The notes below the pieces were generated by a model. That model saw nothing but the letters and a program-made list of their open reading frames with translations, was not told where the DNA came from and ran no database searches. Position numbers and translations under genes: made by a program. A DNA stretch of 64,000 bases from Chamaelirium japonicum (taxonomy: Eukaryota; Streptophyta; Magnoliopsida; Liliales; Melanthiaceae): contig OX393555.1 of assembly GCA_947650365.1 (NCBI GenBank), positions 79,241,995 through 79,305,994 of the forward strand, in the 5' to 3' direction. Shown piece by piece: positions 24,901-39,200 of the stretch (the stretch's first letter is position 1; each line of letters opens with the position of its first letter).

Positions 24901-27900
24901 TGAATTAGAATGGATACATTTGTGCAAAAGAATTAGAATGATATGTATGAATGAATTAGAATGGATCGTGGAAATGAATTAGAATGGATCGTGGGAATGA
25001 ATTAGAATGGATCATACGAATGAATTAGAATAGATTGTGCGAATGAATTAGAATGGATCGTACGAATGAATTAGAATGGATACATTCGTGCGAATGAATT
25101 AGAATGGATCGTATGAATGAATTTGAATGGATCGTATGAATGAATTCGAATGGATCGTACGAATGAATTAGAATGGATACATTCGTTCGAATGAATTAGA
25201 ATGGATCATACGAAGGAATTAGGGTGGATCGTACGAATGAATTAGAATGGAAACATTCGTGCGAAAGAATTAGAATGAATTTTATCAATGAATTAGAATG
25301 GATCATATGAATGAATTAGAATGGATCGTGCGAATGAATTAAAATGGATCGTACAAATGAATTAGAACGGATCGTATGAATGAATTAGAATAGATCGTGC
25401 GAATGAATTAGAATGGATCGTACGAATGAATTAGAAAGGATACATTCGTGAGAATGAATTAGAATGGATCGTACGAATGAGTAAGAATGGACCGTACGAA
25501 TGAAATAGAATGGTTCGTACGAATGAATTAGAATGGATCGTGCTAATGAATTAGAATGGATCGTGCAAATGAATTATAATGGATCGTGCAAATGAATTAG
25601 AATGGATCGTACGAATGAATTAGAATAGATTGTGCGAATGAATTAGAATGGATCGTACGAATGAATTAGAATGGATACATTCGTGCGAGTGAATTAGAAT
25701 GGATCGTATGAATGAATTAGATTGGATCGTATGAATGAATTAGAATGGATCGTACGTATGAATTATAATGGATAAATTCATGGGAATGAATTAGAATGGA
25801 TCGTAGGAAGAAATTAGAATGGATCGTACGAAAGAATTAGAATGGATTGTACGAATGAATTAGAATGGATCGTACGAATGAATTAGAATGGATACATTCG
25901 TGCAAAAGAATTAGAATGGATTGTATGAATGAATTAGAATGGATCGTACAAATGGATTAGAATGGATCGTGCGAATGAATTCGAATGGATTATACGAATG
26001 AATTAGAATCGATTGGGCGAATAAATTAGAATGGATCTTACGAATGAATTAGAATGGATACATTCGTGCGAATGAATTAGAATGGATCGTATGAATGAAT
26101 TAGAATAGATCGTACAAATGAATTAGAATGGATACATTCGTGCGAATGAATTAGAATGGATCATACGAAGGAATTAGGGTGGATCGTACGAATGAATTAG
26201 AATGGATAAATTCGTGCGAAAGAATTAGAATGGTCTGTATGAATGAATTAGAATGGATCGTATGAATGAATTAGAATGGATCATGCGAATGAATTAGAAT
26301 GGATCGTACGAATGAATTAGAATGGATCGTATGAATGAATTAGAATGGATCGTGCGAATAAATTAGAATGGATCGTACGAATGAATTAGAATGGATACAT
26401 TCGTGCGAATGAATTAGAATGGATCGTACGAATGAGTAAGAATGGATCGTATGAATGAAATAGAATGGATCGTACGAATGAATTAGAATGGATCGTGCTA
26501 ATAAACTAGATTGGATCGTACGAATAAATTAGAATAGATTGTGCTAATGAATTAGAATGGATCGTACGAATGAATTAGAATGGATAGTATGAATAAATTA
26601 GAATGGGTCGTGCGAATGAATTAGAATGGATCGTACGAATGAATTAGAATAGATACATTCGTGCGAATGAATTAGAATGGATCGTACGAATGAGTAAGAA
26701 TGGATCGTAGGATTGAAATAGAATGGATCGTACGAATGAATTAGAATGGATCGTGCTAATGAATTAGAATGGATCGTACGAATGAATTAGAATAGATTGT
26801 GCGAATGAATTAGAATGGATCGTACGAATGAATTAAAATGGATATATTTGTGGGAATGAATTAGAATGGGTCGTATGATTGAATTAGAATGGATCGTATG
26901 AATGAATTAGAATGGATCGTGCGAATGAATTAGAATGGATCGTACGAATGAATTAGAATGGATCGTATGAATGAATTAGAATGGATCGTGCGAATGAATT
27001 AGAATAGATTGTGCGAATGAATTAGAATGGATCGTACGAATAAATTAGAATGGATACATTCCTACGAATGAATTAGAATAGATCTTATGAATGAATTAGA
27101 TTGGATCTTATGAATGAATTAGAATGGATCGTATGTATGAATTTGAATGGATACATTCGTGGGAATGAATTAGAATGGATCGTACGAAGGAATTAGAATG
27201 GATCATACGAATGAAATAGAATGGATCATACGAAGGAATTAGAATGGATCGTACGATGGAATTATCATGGATCATACGAAGGAATTAGAATGGATCGTAC
27301 AAATGAATTAGAATGGATACATTTGTGCAAAAGAATTAGAATGGATTGTACGAATGAATTAGATTGGATCGTGCAAATGAATTAGAATGGATCGTGCGAA
27401 TGAAGTTGAATAGATCGTACGAATGAATTAGAATAGATTGTGCGAATGAATTAGAATTGATCGTACGAATGAATTAGAATGGATACATTCGTGCGAATGA
27501 ATTAGAATGGATCGTATGAATGAATTAGAATGGAATGTATGAATGAATTCGAATGGATCGTACGAATGAATTAGAATGGATACATTCGTTCGAATGAATT
27601 AGAATGGATCATATGAATAAATTAGGGTGGATCGAACGAATGAATTAGAATGGAAACATTCGTGCGAAAGAATTAGAATAAATTGTATGAATGAATTAGA
27701 ATGGATCATATGAATGAATTAGAATGGATCGTGCGAATGAATTAGAAGGATGGTACAAATGAATTAGAACGGATCGTATGAATGAATTAGAATAGATCGT
27801 GCAAATGAATTAGAATGGATCATACGAATGAATTAGAATAGATACATTCGTGCGAATGAATTAGAATGGATCTTACGAATGAGTAAGAATGGATCGTACG

Positions 27901-30900
27901 AATGAAATAGAATGGATCGTACGAATGAATTAGAATGGATCGTGCTAACGAATTAGAATGGATCGTACGAATGAATTAGAATAGATTGTGCGAATGAATT
28001 AGAATGGATCGTACGAATGAATTAGAATGGACCGTATGAATGAATTAGAATGGATCGTGCGAATGAATTAGAATGGATCGTATGAATGAATTAGAATGGA
28101 TACATTCGTGCGAATGAATTAGAATGGATCGTATGAATGAGTAAGAATGGATCGTACGAATGAAATAGAATGGATCGTACGAATGAATTAGAATGGATCG
28201 TGCTAATGTATTAGAATGGATCGTACGAATGAATTAGCAAAGATAGTGCGAATGAATTAGAATGGATCGTACGAATGAATTAGAATGGATACATTCGTGT
28301 GAATGAATTAGAATGGATCGTATGAATGAATTAGATTGGATCATATGAATGAATTAGAATGGATCGTACGTATGAATTAGAATGGATAAATTCATGAGAA
28401 AGAATTAGAATGGATCGTATGAAGGAATTTGAATGGATCATACGAATGAAATAGAATAGATCGTACGAAGGAATTAGAATGGATCGTACGAAGGAATTAG
28501 CATGGATCGTATGAAGGAATTAGTATGGATACATTCGTGCAAAAGAATTAGAATGAATTGTATGAATAAATAAGAATTGATCGTGCAAATGAATTAGAAT
28601 GGATTGTGCGAATGAATTAGAATGGATCGTACGAATGAATTAGAATAGATTATGCGAATGAATTAGAATGGATCATACGAATGAATTAGAATGGATACAT
28701 TCATGCGAATGAATTAGAATGGATCGTATGAATGAATTAGAATAGATCGTATGAATGAATTCGAATGGATCGTACGAATGAATTAGAATGGATACATTCA
28801 TGTGAATGAATAAGAATGGATCATACGAAGGAATTAGGGTGGATCGTACGAATGAATTAGAATGGATACATTCGTGCGAAAGAATTGGAATGGATTGTAT
28901 GAATGAATTAGAATGGATCGTATGAATGAATTAGAATGGATCGTACGAATGAATTAGAATAGATCGTACAAATGAATTAGAATTGATCGTACGAATGAAT
29001 TAGAATGGATCGTGCGAATGAATTAGAATGGATCGTACGAATGAATTAGAATGGATACATTCGTGCGAATGAATTAGAATGGATCGTACGAATGAGTAAG
29101 AATGGATCGTACGAATGAAATAGAATGGATCGTACGAATGAATTAGAATGGATCGTGCTAATGAATTAGAATGGATCGTACGAATGAATTAGAATAGATT
29201 GTGCGAATGAATTAGAATGGATCTTACGAATGAATTAAAATGGATCGTATGAATGAATTAGAATGGATCGTGCAAATTAATTGGAATGGATCGTACGAAT
29301 GAATTAGAATGGATACATTCGTGCGAATGAATTAGAATGGATCGTACGAATGAGTAAGAATGGATCGTACGAATGAAATAGAATGGATCGTATGAATGAA
29401 TAAGAATGGATCGTGCTAATGAATTAGAATGGATCGTACGAATGAATTAGAATAGATTGTGTGAATGTATTAGAATGGATCATACGAATGAATTAGAATG
29501 AATACATTCGTTCGAATGAATTAGAATGGATCGTATGAATAAATTAGAATGGATCGTATGAATGAATTAGAATGGATCGTGCGAATGAATTAGAATGGAT
29601 CGTACGAATGAATTAGAATGGATCGTATGAATGAATTAGAATGGATCGTGCGAATGAATTAGAATGGAACGTACGAATGAATTAGAATGGATACATTCGT
29701 GCGAATGAATTAGAATGGATCGTATGAATGAGTAAGAATGGATCGTACGAATGAAATAGAATGGATCGTACGAATGAATTAGAATGGATCGTGCTAATGA
29801 ATTAGAATGGATCGTACGATTGAATTAGAATAGATTGTGCGAATGAATTTGAATGGATCGTACGAATGAATTAGAATGCATACATTCGTGCGAATGAATT
29901 AGAATAGATCATATGAATAAATTAGAATGGATCGTACGAATGAATTAGAATGGATACATTCGTGCGAAAGAATTAGAATGGATTGTATGAATAAATTAGA
30001 ATGGATCGTATGAATGAATTAGAATGGATCGTGCGAATGAGTTAGAATGGATCGTACGAATGAATTAGAATGGATCGTATAAATGAATTAGAATGGATCG
30101 TGCGAATGAATTAGAATGGATCGTACGAATGAATTAGAATGGATACATTCGTGCGAATGAATTAGAATGGATCGTACGAATGAGTAAGAATGGATCGTAC
30201 CAATAAAATAGAATGGATCGTACGAATGAATTAGAATGGATCGTCCTAATGAATTAGAATGGATCGTAGGAATGAATTAGAATAGATTGTGCGAATGAAT
30301 TAGAATGGATTGTACGAATGAATTAGAATGGATACATTCGTCCGAATGAATTAGAATGGATCGTACGAATGAATTAGAATGGATCATATGAATGAATTAG
30401 AATGGATCGTACGAATGAATTAGAATGGATCGTATGAATGAATTAGAATGGATCATGCGAATGAATTAGAATGGATCGTACGAATGAATTTGAATGGATA
30501 CATTCGTACAAATGAAGTAGAATGGATCGTACGAATGAGTAAGAATGGATCGTTCGAATGAAATAGAATGGATTGTACGAATGGATTAGAATGGATCGTG
30601 CAAATGAATTAGAATGGATCGTACGAATGAATTAGAATAGATTGTGCGAATGAATTAGAATGGATCGTACGAATGAATTAGAATGGATCGTATGAATGAA
30701 TTAGAATGGATCGTGCGAAAGAATTAGAATGGATCGTAAGAATGGATACATTCGTGCGAATGAATTAGAATGGATCGTACGAATGAGTAAGAATGGATCG
30801 TACGAATGAAATAGAATGGATCGTATGAATGAATTAGAATGGATCGTGCTAATGAATTAGAATAGATCGTACGAATGAATTAGAATAGATTGTGCGAATG

Positions 30901-32300
30901 AATTAGAATGGATCGTATGAATGAATTAGAATGGATACATTCGTGCGAATGAATTAGAATAGATCGTACGAATGAATTAGATTGGATCGTATGAATGAAT
31001 TAGAATGGATCGTACGTATTAATTAGAATGGATAAATTCATGGGAATGAATTAGAATGTATCGTACGAACGAATTAGAATGGATCATACGAATGAAATAG
31101 AATGGATCGTACGAAGGAATTAGAATGGATCGTACGAAAGAATTAGAATGAATCGTATGAAGGAATTAGAATGGATACATTCGTGCAAAAGAATTAGAAT
31201 GGATACATTCGTGTGAAAGAATTAGAAAGGATTGTATGAATGAATTAGAATAGATCGTATGAATGAATTAGAATGGATCGTGCGAATGAATTAGAATGGA
31301 TCGTACGAATGAATTAGAATGGACCGTACGAATGAATTAGAATGGATCGTGCGAATGAATTAGAATGGATCGTACGAATGAATTAGAATGGATACATTCG
31401 TGCGAATAAACTAGAATGGATCGTACGAATGAGTAAGAATGGATCGTACGAATGAAATAGACTGGATCGTATGAATGAATTAGAATGGATCGTACTAATG
31501 AATTAGAATGGATTGTACGAATGAATTAGAATAGATCGTACGAATAAATTAGAATAGATTGTGCGAATGATTTAGAATGGATCGTACAAATGAATTAGAA
31601 TGGATCGTATGAATGAATTAGAATGGATCGTGCAAATGAATTAGAATGGATCGTATGAATGAATTAGAACGGATACATTCATGCGAATGAATTAGAATGG
31701 ATCGTTCAAATGAGTAAGAATGGATCGTACGAATGAAATTGAATGGATCGTACGAATGAATTAGAATAGATTGGTCGAATGTATTAGAATGGATCGTACA
31801 AATGAATTAGAATGGATACATTCGTGGGAATGAATTAGAATGGATCGTATGAATGAATTAGAATGGATCGTATGAATGAATTAGAATGGATCGTGCGAAT
31901 GAATTAGAATGGATCGTACGAATGAATTAGAATGGATCGTATGAATGAATTAGAATGGCTCGTGCGAATGAATTAGAATGGAACGTATGAATGAATTAGA
32001 ATGGATACATTCATGCGAATGAATTAGAATGGATCGTACGAATGAGTAAGAATGGATCGTACGAATGAAATAGAATGGATCGTACGAATGAATTAGAATG
32101 GATCGTGCTAATAAATTAGAATGGATCGTACGAATGAATTAGAATAGATTGTGCGAATGAATTAGAAAGGATCGTACGAATGAATTAGAATGGATCGTAT
32201 GAATGAATTAGAATGGATTGTGCAAATGAATTAGAATGGATCGTATGAATGAATTAGAATGGATACATTCGTGCGAATGAATTAGAATGGATCGTGCGAA
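21946..32300 (+). repeat. large satellite duplication 1, copy B
   Basis: Counterpart of 7241-17700. Relative to copy A it lacks about 0.3 kb near 31,200, where a GCAAAAG monomer runs directly into a GTGTGAAAG monomer, and it is longer by about 0.2 kb between 23.8 and 28.2 kb. Both differences are whole-monomer changes of the kind expected from unequal exchange. Edges are approximate because flanking DNA is the same satellite. Confidence 0.78.
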
Positions 32301-35000
32301 TGAATTAGAATGGAACGTACGAATGAGTTAGAATGGATCGTGCGAATGAATTAGAATGGAACGTACGAATGAATTAGAATGGATACATTCGTGCGAATGA
32401 ATTAGGATGGATCGTACGAATGAGTAAGAGTGGATCGTACGAATGAAATAGAATGGATCGTACGAATGAATTAGAATGTTTCGTGCTAATGAATTAGAAT
32501 GGATCGTACGATTGAATTAGAATAGATTGTGCGAATGAATTTGAATGGATCGTACGAATGAATTTGAATGCATACATTCGTGTGAATGAATTAGAATAGA
32601 TCGTATGAATTAATTAGAATGGATCGTACGAATGAATTAGAATGGTTACATTCGTGCGAACGATTTAGAATGGATTGTATGAATGAATTAGAATGGATCG
32701 TATGAATGAATTAGAATGGATCGTGCGAATGAGTTAGAATGGATCGTACGAATGAATTAGAATGGATCGTATAAATGAATTAGAATGGATCGTGCGAATG
32801 AATTAGAATGGATCGTACGAATGAGTAAGAATAGATCGTACCAATGAAATAGAATGGATCGTACGAATGAATTAGAATGGATCGTGCTAATGAATTAGAA
32901 TGGATCGTACGAATGAATTAGAATAGATTGTGCGAATGAATTAGAATGGATTGTACGAATGAATTAGAATGGATACATTCGTGCGAATGAATTAGAATGG
33001 ATCGTACGAATGAATTAGAATGGATTGTATGAATGAATTAGAATGGATCATACGAATGAATTAGAATGGATCATACGAATTAATTAGAATGGATCGTATG
33101 AATGATTTAGAATGGATCATGCGAATGAATTAGAATGGATCGTACGAATGAATTAGAATGGATACATTCGTGCGAATGAAGTAGAATGGATCGTACGAAT
33201 GAGTAAGAATGGATCGTACGAATGAAATAGAATGGATCATACGAATGAATTAGAATGGATCGTGCTAATGAATTAGAATGGATCGTACGAATGAATTAGA
33301 ATAGATTGTGCGAATGAATTAGAATGGATCGTACGAATTAATTAGAATGGATCGTATGAATGAATTAGAATGGATCGTGCGAAAGAATTAGAATGGATCG
33401 TAAGAATGAATTAGAATGGATACATTCGTGCGAATGAATTAGAATGGATCGTACGAATGAGTTAGAATCGATCGTACGAATGAAATAAAATGGATCGTAT
33501 GAATGAATTAGAATGGATCGTGCTAATGAATTAGAATAGATCATACGAATGAATTAGAATAGATTGTGCGAATGAATTAGAATGGATCGTACGAATGAAT
33601 TAGAATGGATACATTCGTGCGAATGAATAAGAATGGATCATATGAATGAATTAGATTGGATCGTATGAATGAATTAGAACTGATCGTATGTATAAATTAG
33701 AATGGATAAATTCATGGGAATGAATTAGAATGGATCGTATGAACGAATTAGAATGGATCATACGAATTAGAATGGATCGTACGAAGGAATGAGAATGGAT
33801 ACATTCGTGCAAAAGAATTAGAATGGATTGTATGAATGAATTAGAATGGATCTTGCAAATGAATTAGAATGGATCGTGCTAATGAATTAGAATGGATCGT
33901 TCGAATGGATTAGAAAAGATTGTGCGAATGAATTAGAATGGATCATACGAATGAATTAGAACGGATACATTCTTGCAAATGAATTAGAATGGATCGTATG
34001 AATGAATTAGAATGGATCGTCTGAATTAATTCGAATGGATCGTACGAATGAATTAGAATGGATACATTCGTGCGAATGAATTAGAATGGATCATACGAAG
34101 GAATTAGAATGGATTGTATGAATGAATTAGTATGGATCGTGCGAATGAATTAGGAATGCATTGTACGAATGAATTAAAATGGATCGTACGAATGAATTAG
34201 AATGAATCGTGCGAATGAATTAGAATGGATCGTACGAATGAATTAGAATGGATCGTACTAATGAATTAGAATGGATCGTACGAATGAATTAGAATAGATT
34301 GTGCGAATGAATTAGAATAGATCGTACGAATGAATTAGAATGGATCGTATGAATGAATTAGAATGGATCGTGCAAATGAATTAGAATGGATCGTATGAAT
34401 GAATTAGAATGGATACATTCATGCGAATGAATTAGAATGGATCGTTCGAATGAGTAAGAATGGATCGTAAGAATGAAATAGAATGGATCGTACGAATCAA
34501 TTAGAATAGATTGTGCGAATGTATTAGAATGGATCGTACAAATGAATTAGAATGGATACATTCGTGCGAATGAATTAGAATGGATCGTATGAATGAATTA
34601 GAATGGATCGTATGAATGAATTTGAATGGATCGTACGAATGAATTAGAATGGATCGTACGAATGAATTAGAATGGATCGTATGAATGAATTAGAATGGCT
34701 CGTGCGAATGAATTAGAATGGAATGTATGAATGAATTAGAATGGATACATTCGTGCGAATGAATTAGAATGGATCGTACGAATGAGTAAGAATGGATCAT
34801 ACGAATGAAATAGAATGGATCGTACGAATGAATTAGAATGGATCGTGCTAATAAATTAGAATGGATCGTACGAATGAATTAGAATAGATTGTGCGAATAA
34901 ATTAGAATGGATCGTACGAATGAATTAGAATGGATCGTATGAATGAATTAGAATGGATCGTGCAAATGAATTAGAATGGATCGTACGAATGAATTAGAAT
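29700..35000 (+). repeat. tandem duplication of a 2.7-kb satellite segment
   Basis: Two successive segments share rare variants at a 2.69-2.74 kb offset: GAATGCATACATTCG-type monomers at 29878 and 32570, and the GAATGTATTAG monomer following 31771 and 34511. The junction near 32.3-32.4 kb shows a short repeat of GGAACGTACGAATG monomers. Copy A of the large duplication has only one such segment (14.9-17.7 kb), so this expansion is specific to this part of the array. Confidence 0.7.
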
Positions 35001-36260
35001 GGATCGTATGAATGAATTAGAATAAATCGTGCAAATGAATTAGAATGGATTATGCGAATGAATTAGAATAGATATATTCGTGCGAATGAATTAGAATGGA
35101 TCATACGAATGAGTAAGAATGGATCGTACGAATGAAATAGAATGGATCGTACGAATGAATTAGAATGGATCGTGCTAACGAATTAGAATGGATCGTACAA
35201 ATGAATTAGAATAGATTGTGCGAATGAATTAGAATGGATCGTACAAATGAATTAGAATGGATCGTATGAATGAATTAGAATGGATCGTGCGAATGAATTA
35301 GAATGGATCGGACGAATGAATTAGAATGGATACATTCGTGCAAATGAATTAGAATGGATCGTATGAATGAGTAAGAAAGGATCGTACGAATGAAATAGAA
35401 TGGATCGTACGAATGAATTAGAATGGATCGTGCTAATTAATTAGAATGGATCGTACGAATGAATTAGAAAAGATAGTGCGAATGAATTAGAATGGATCGT
35501 ACGAATGAATTAGAATGGATACATTCGTGCGAATGAATTAGAATGGATCGTATGAATGAATTAGATTGGATCGTATGAATGAATTAGAATCGATCGTACG
35601 TATAAATTAGAATGGATACATTCCTGGGAATGAATTAGAATGGATCGTACGAAGGAATTAGAATGGGTCATACGAATGAAATAGAATGGATCGTACGAAG
35701 GAATTAGAATGGATAGTACGAAAGAATTAGAATGGATCGTATGAAGGAATTAGAATGGAGCTTACGAATGAATTAGAATGGATACATTCGTACAAAAGAA
35801 TTAGAATGTATTGTATGAATGAATTAGAATGGATCGGGCAAATGAATTAGAATGGATCGTGCGAATGAATTAGAATGGATCGTACAAATTAATTATAATA
35901 GATTGTGCGAATGAATTAGAATGGATCATACGAATGAATTAGAATGGATACATTCGTGAGAATGAATTAGAATGGATCGTATGAATGAATTAGAATAGAT
36001 TGTATGAATGAATTCGAATGGATCGTACGAATGAATTAGAATGGATACATTCGTGCGAATGAATTAGAATGGATCATACGAATGAATTACGGTGGATCGT
36101 ACGAATGAATTAGAATGGATACATTCGTGTGAAGAAATTGGAATAGATCGTATGAATGAATTAGAATGGATCATGCGAATGAATTAGAATGGATCATACG
36201 AATGAATTAGAATGGATCGTATGAATGAATTAGAATGGATCGTGCGAATGAATTAGAATG
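34980..36260 (+). repeat. satellite segment repeated at 50.5-51.9 kb
   Basis: Rare variants recur at an offset of 15,508-15,536 bp: AATAAATCGTGCAAATG (35021 and 50529), GAATTAGAAAAG (35461 and 50997), GGAGCTTACG (C at 35761 and 51297) and ATCGGGCAAATG (35835 and 51371). It lies immediately before duplication 2. After about 36.3 kb the homologous partner moves 1.7 kb further right, so copy B has an extra block at roughly 51.9-53.5 kb. Confidence 0.78.
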
Positions 36261-39200
36261 GATCGTACGAATGAATTAATATGGGTACATTCGTGTGAAT
36301 GAATTAGAATGGATCGTATGAATGAGTAAGAATGGATCGTACCAATGAAATAGAATGGATCGTACGAATGAATTAGAATGGATCGTGCTAATGAATTAGA
36401 ATGGATCGTACGAATGAATTAGAATAGATTGTGCGAATGAATTAGAATGGACTGTACGAATGAATTATAATGGATACATTCGTGCGAGTAAATTAGAATG
36501 GATCGTATGAATGAATTAGAATGGATCATATGAATTAATTAGAATGGATCGTGCGAATGAATTAGAATGGATCGTACGAATGAATTAGAATGGATACATT
36601 CGTGCGAATGAATTAGAATGGATCATACAAATGAGTAAGATGGATCGTACGAATGAAATACAATGGATCGTACGAATGAATTAGAATGGATCGTGCTAAT
36701 GAATTAGAATGGATCGTATAAATGAATTAGAATAGATTGTGCGAATGAATTAGAATGGACCGTACGAATGAATTAGAATGGATACATTCGTGCGAAGGAA
36801 TTAGAATGTATCGTACGAATGGATCGTACGAAGGAATTGGAATGAATTAGAATGGATACATTCGTGTGAATGAATTAGAATGGATCGTATGAATGAAATA
36901 GAATGGATCGTACGAATGAATTAGAATGGATCGTGCTAATGAATTAGAATGGATCGTACGAATGTATTAGAATAGATTGTGCGAATGAATTAGAATGGAA
37001 CGTACGAATGAATTAGAATGGATACATTCGTGCGAATGAATTAGAATAGATCATATGAATGAATTAGAGTGGATCGTATGAATGAATTAGAATGGATCGT
37101 ACGTATGAATTAGAATGGATACATTCATGGGAATGAATTAGAATGGATCGTACGAAGAAATTAGAATGGATCGTACGAAGGAATTAGAATGGGTCGTACG
37201 AATGAATTAGAATGGATAAATTCATTGAAAAGAATTAGAATGGATTGTATGAATGAATTAGAATGGATCGTACAAATGAATTAGAATGGATCATGCGAAT
37301 GAATTAGAATGGATCGTACGAATGAGTAAGAATGGATCGTACGAATGAAATAGAATGGATCGTACGAATGAATTAGAATGGATCGTGCTAATGAATTAGA
37401 ATGGATCGTACGAATGTATTAGAATAGATTGTGCGAATGAATTAGAATAGATCGTACGAATGAATTAGAATGGATTGTATGAATGAATTAGAATGGATCG
37501 TACATATGAATTAGAATGGATCATGCGAATGAATAAGAATGGATCGAACGAATGAATTAGAATCGATTGTGCGAATGAATTAGAATCGATCATACGAATG
37601 AATTAGAATGGATACATTCGTGCGAATGAATTAGAATGGATCGTATGAATGAATTAGAATGGATCGTATGAATGAATTCGAATGGATTATATGAATGAAT
37701 TAGAATGGATCATACGAAGGAATTAGGGTGGATCGTACGAATGAATTAGAATGGATACATTCATGCGAAAGAATTAGAATGGATTGTACGAATGAATTAG
37801 AATCGATCGTATGAATGAATTAGAATGGATCATGCGAATGAATTAGAATGGATCGTATGAATGAATTTGAATGGATCGTGCGAATGAATTAGAATGGATC
37901 GTATGAATGAATTAGAATGGATCGTGCGAATGAATTAGAATGGATCGTATGAATGAATTAGAATGGATACATTCGTGCGAATGAATTAGAATGGATCGTA
38001 CGAATGAGTAAGAATGGATCGTACAAATGAAATAGAATGGATCGTACAAATGAATTAGAATGGATCGTGCGAGTTAATTTGATGTGATCGTGCGAATGAA
38101 TTAGAATGGATCGTACGAATGAATTTGAATGGATACATTCGTGCGAATGATTTATAATTGATCGTATGATTGAATTTGAATGGATCGTATGAATGAATTT
38201 GAATGGATCGTACGAATGAATTAGAATGGATACATTCATGCGAAAGAATTAGAATAGATTGTATGAATGAATTAGAATGGATCGTACGAATGAATTAGAA
38301 TGGATCGTGCGAATGAATTAGAATGCATCGTACGAATGAATTAGAATGGATCGTATGAATGAATTAGATTGGATCATGCGAATTAATTAGAATGGATCGT
38401 ACGAATAAATTAGAATGGATTCATTCGTGCGAATGAATTAGAATAGATCGTATGAATGAGTAAGAATGGAACGTACGAATGAAATAGAATAGATCGTACG
38501 AATGAATTAGAATGGATCGTGCTAATGAATTAGAATGGATCATACGAAAAAATTAGAATAGATTGTGCGAATGAATTAGAGTGGATCGTACGAATGAATT
38601 AGAATGGATACATTCGTGCGAATAAATTAGAATGGATCTTATGAATGAATTAGATTGGATCGTATGAAGGAATTAGAATGAATCATACGTATGAATTAAA
38701 ATGGATACATTCACGGGAATGAATTAGAATGGATCGTATGAAGGAATTAGAATGGATCATACGAATGAAATAGAGTGGATCGTATGAAGGAATTAGAATG
38801 GATCGTACGAAGGAATTAGAACGGATCATATGAATGAATTAGAATGGATATATTCGTGCAAAAGACTTAGAATGGATTGTATTAATGAATTAGAATGGAT
38901 CGTGCAAATGAATTAGAAGAGATCATGTGAATGAAATAGAATGGATCGTACGAATGAATTAGAATAGATTGTGCGAACGAATTTGAATGGATCGTATGAA
39001 TGAATTAGAATGGATACATTCATACGAATAAATTATAATGGATCGTATGAATGAATTAGAATGGATCATTTGAATGAATTCGAATGGACCGTACGAATGA
39101 ATTAGAATGGATACATTCGTGCGAATGAATTAGAATGGATCATACGAAGGAATTAGGGTGGATCGTACAAATAAATTAGAATGGATACATTCGTGCGAAA

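Noticed and set aside
37958-38239. Minus-strand frame of 93 residues
   Set aside because: Same satellite repeat peptide; stops are absent only because the monomer is AT-rich with few in-phase stops.
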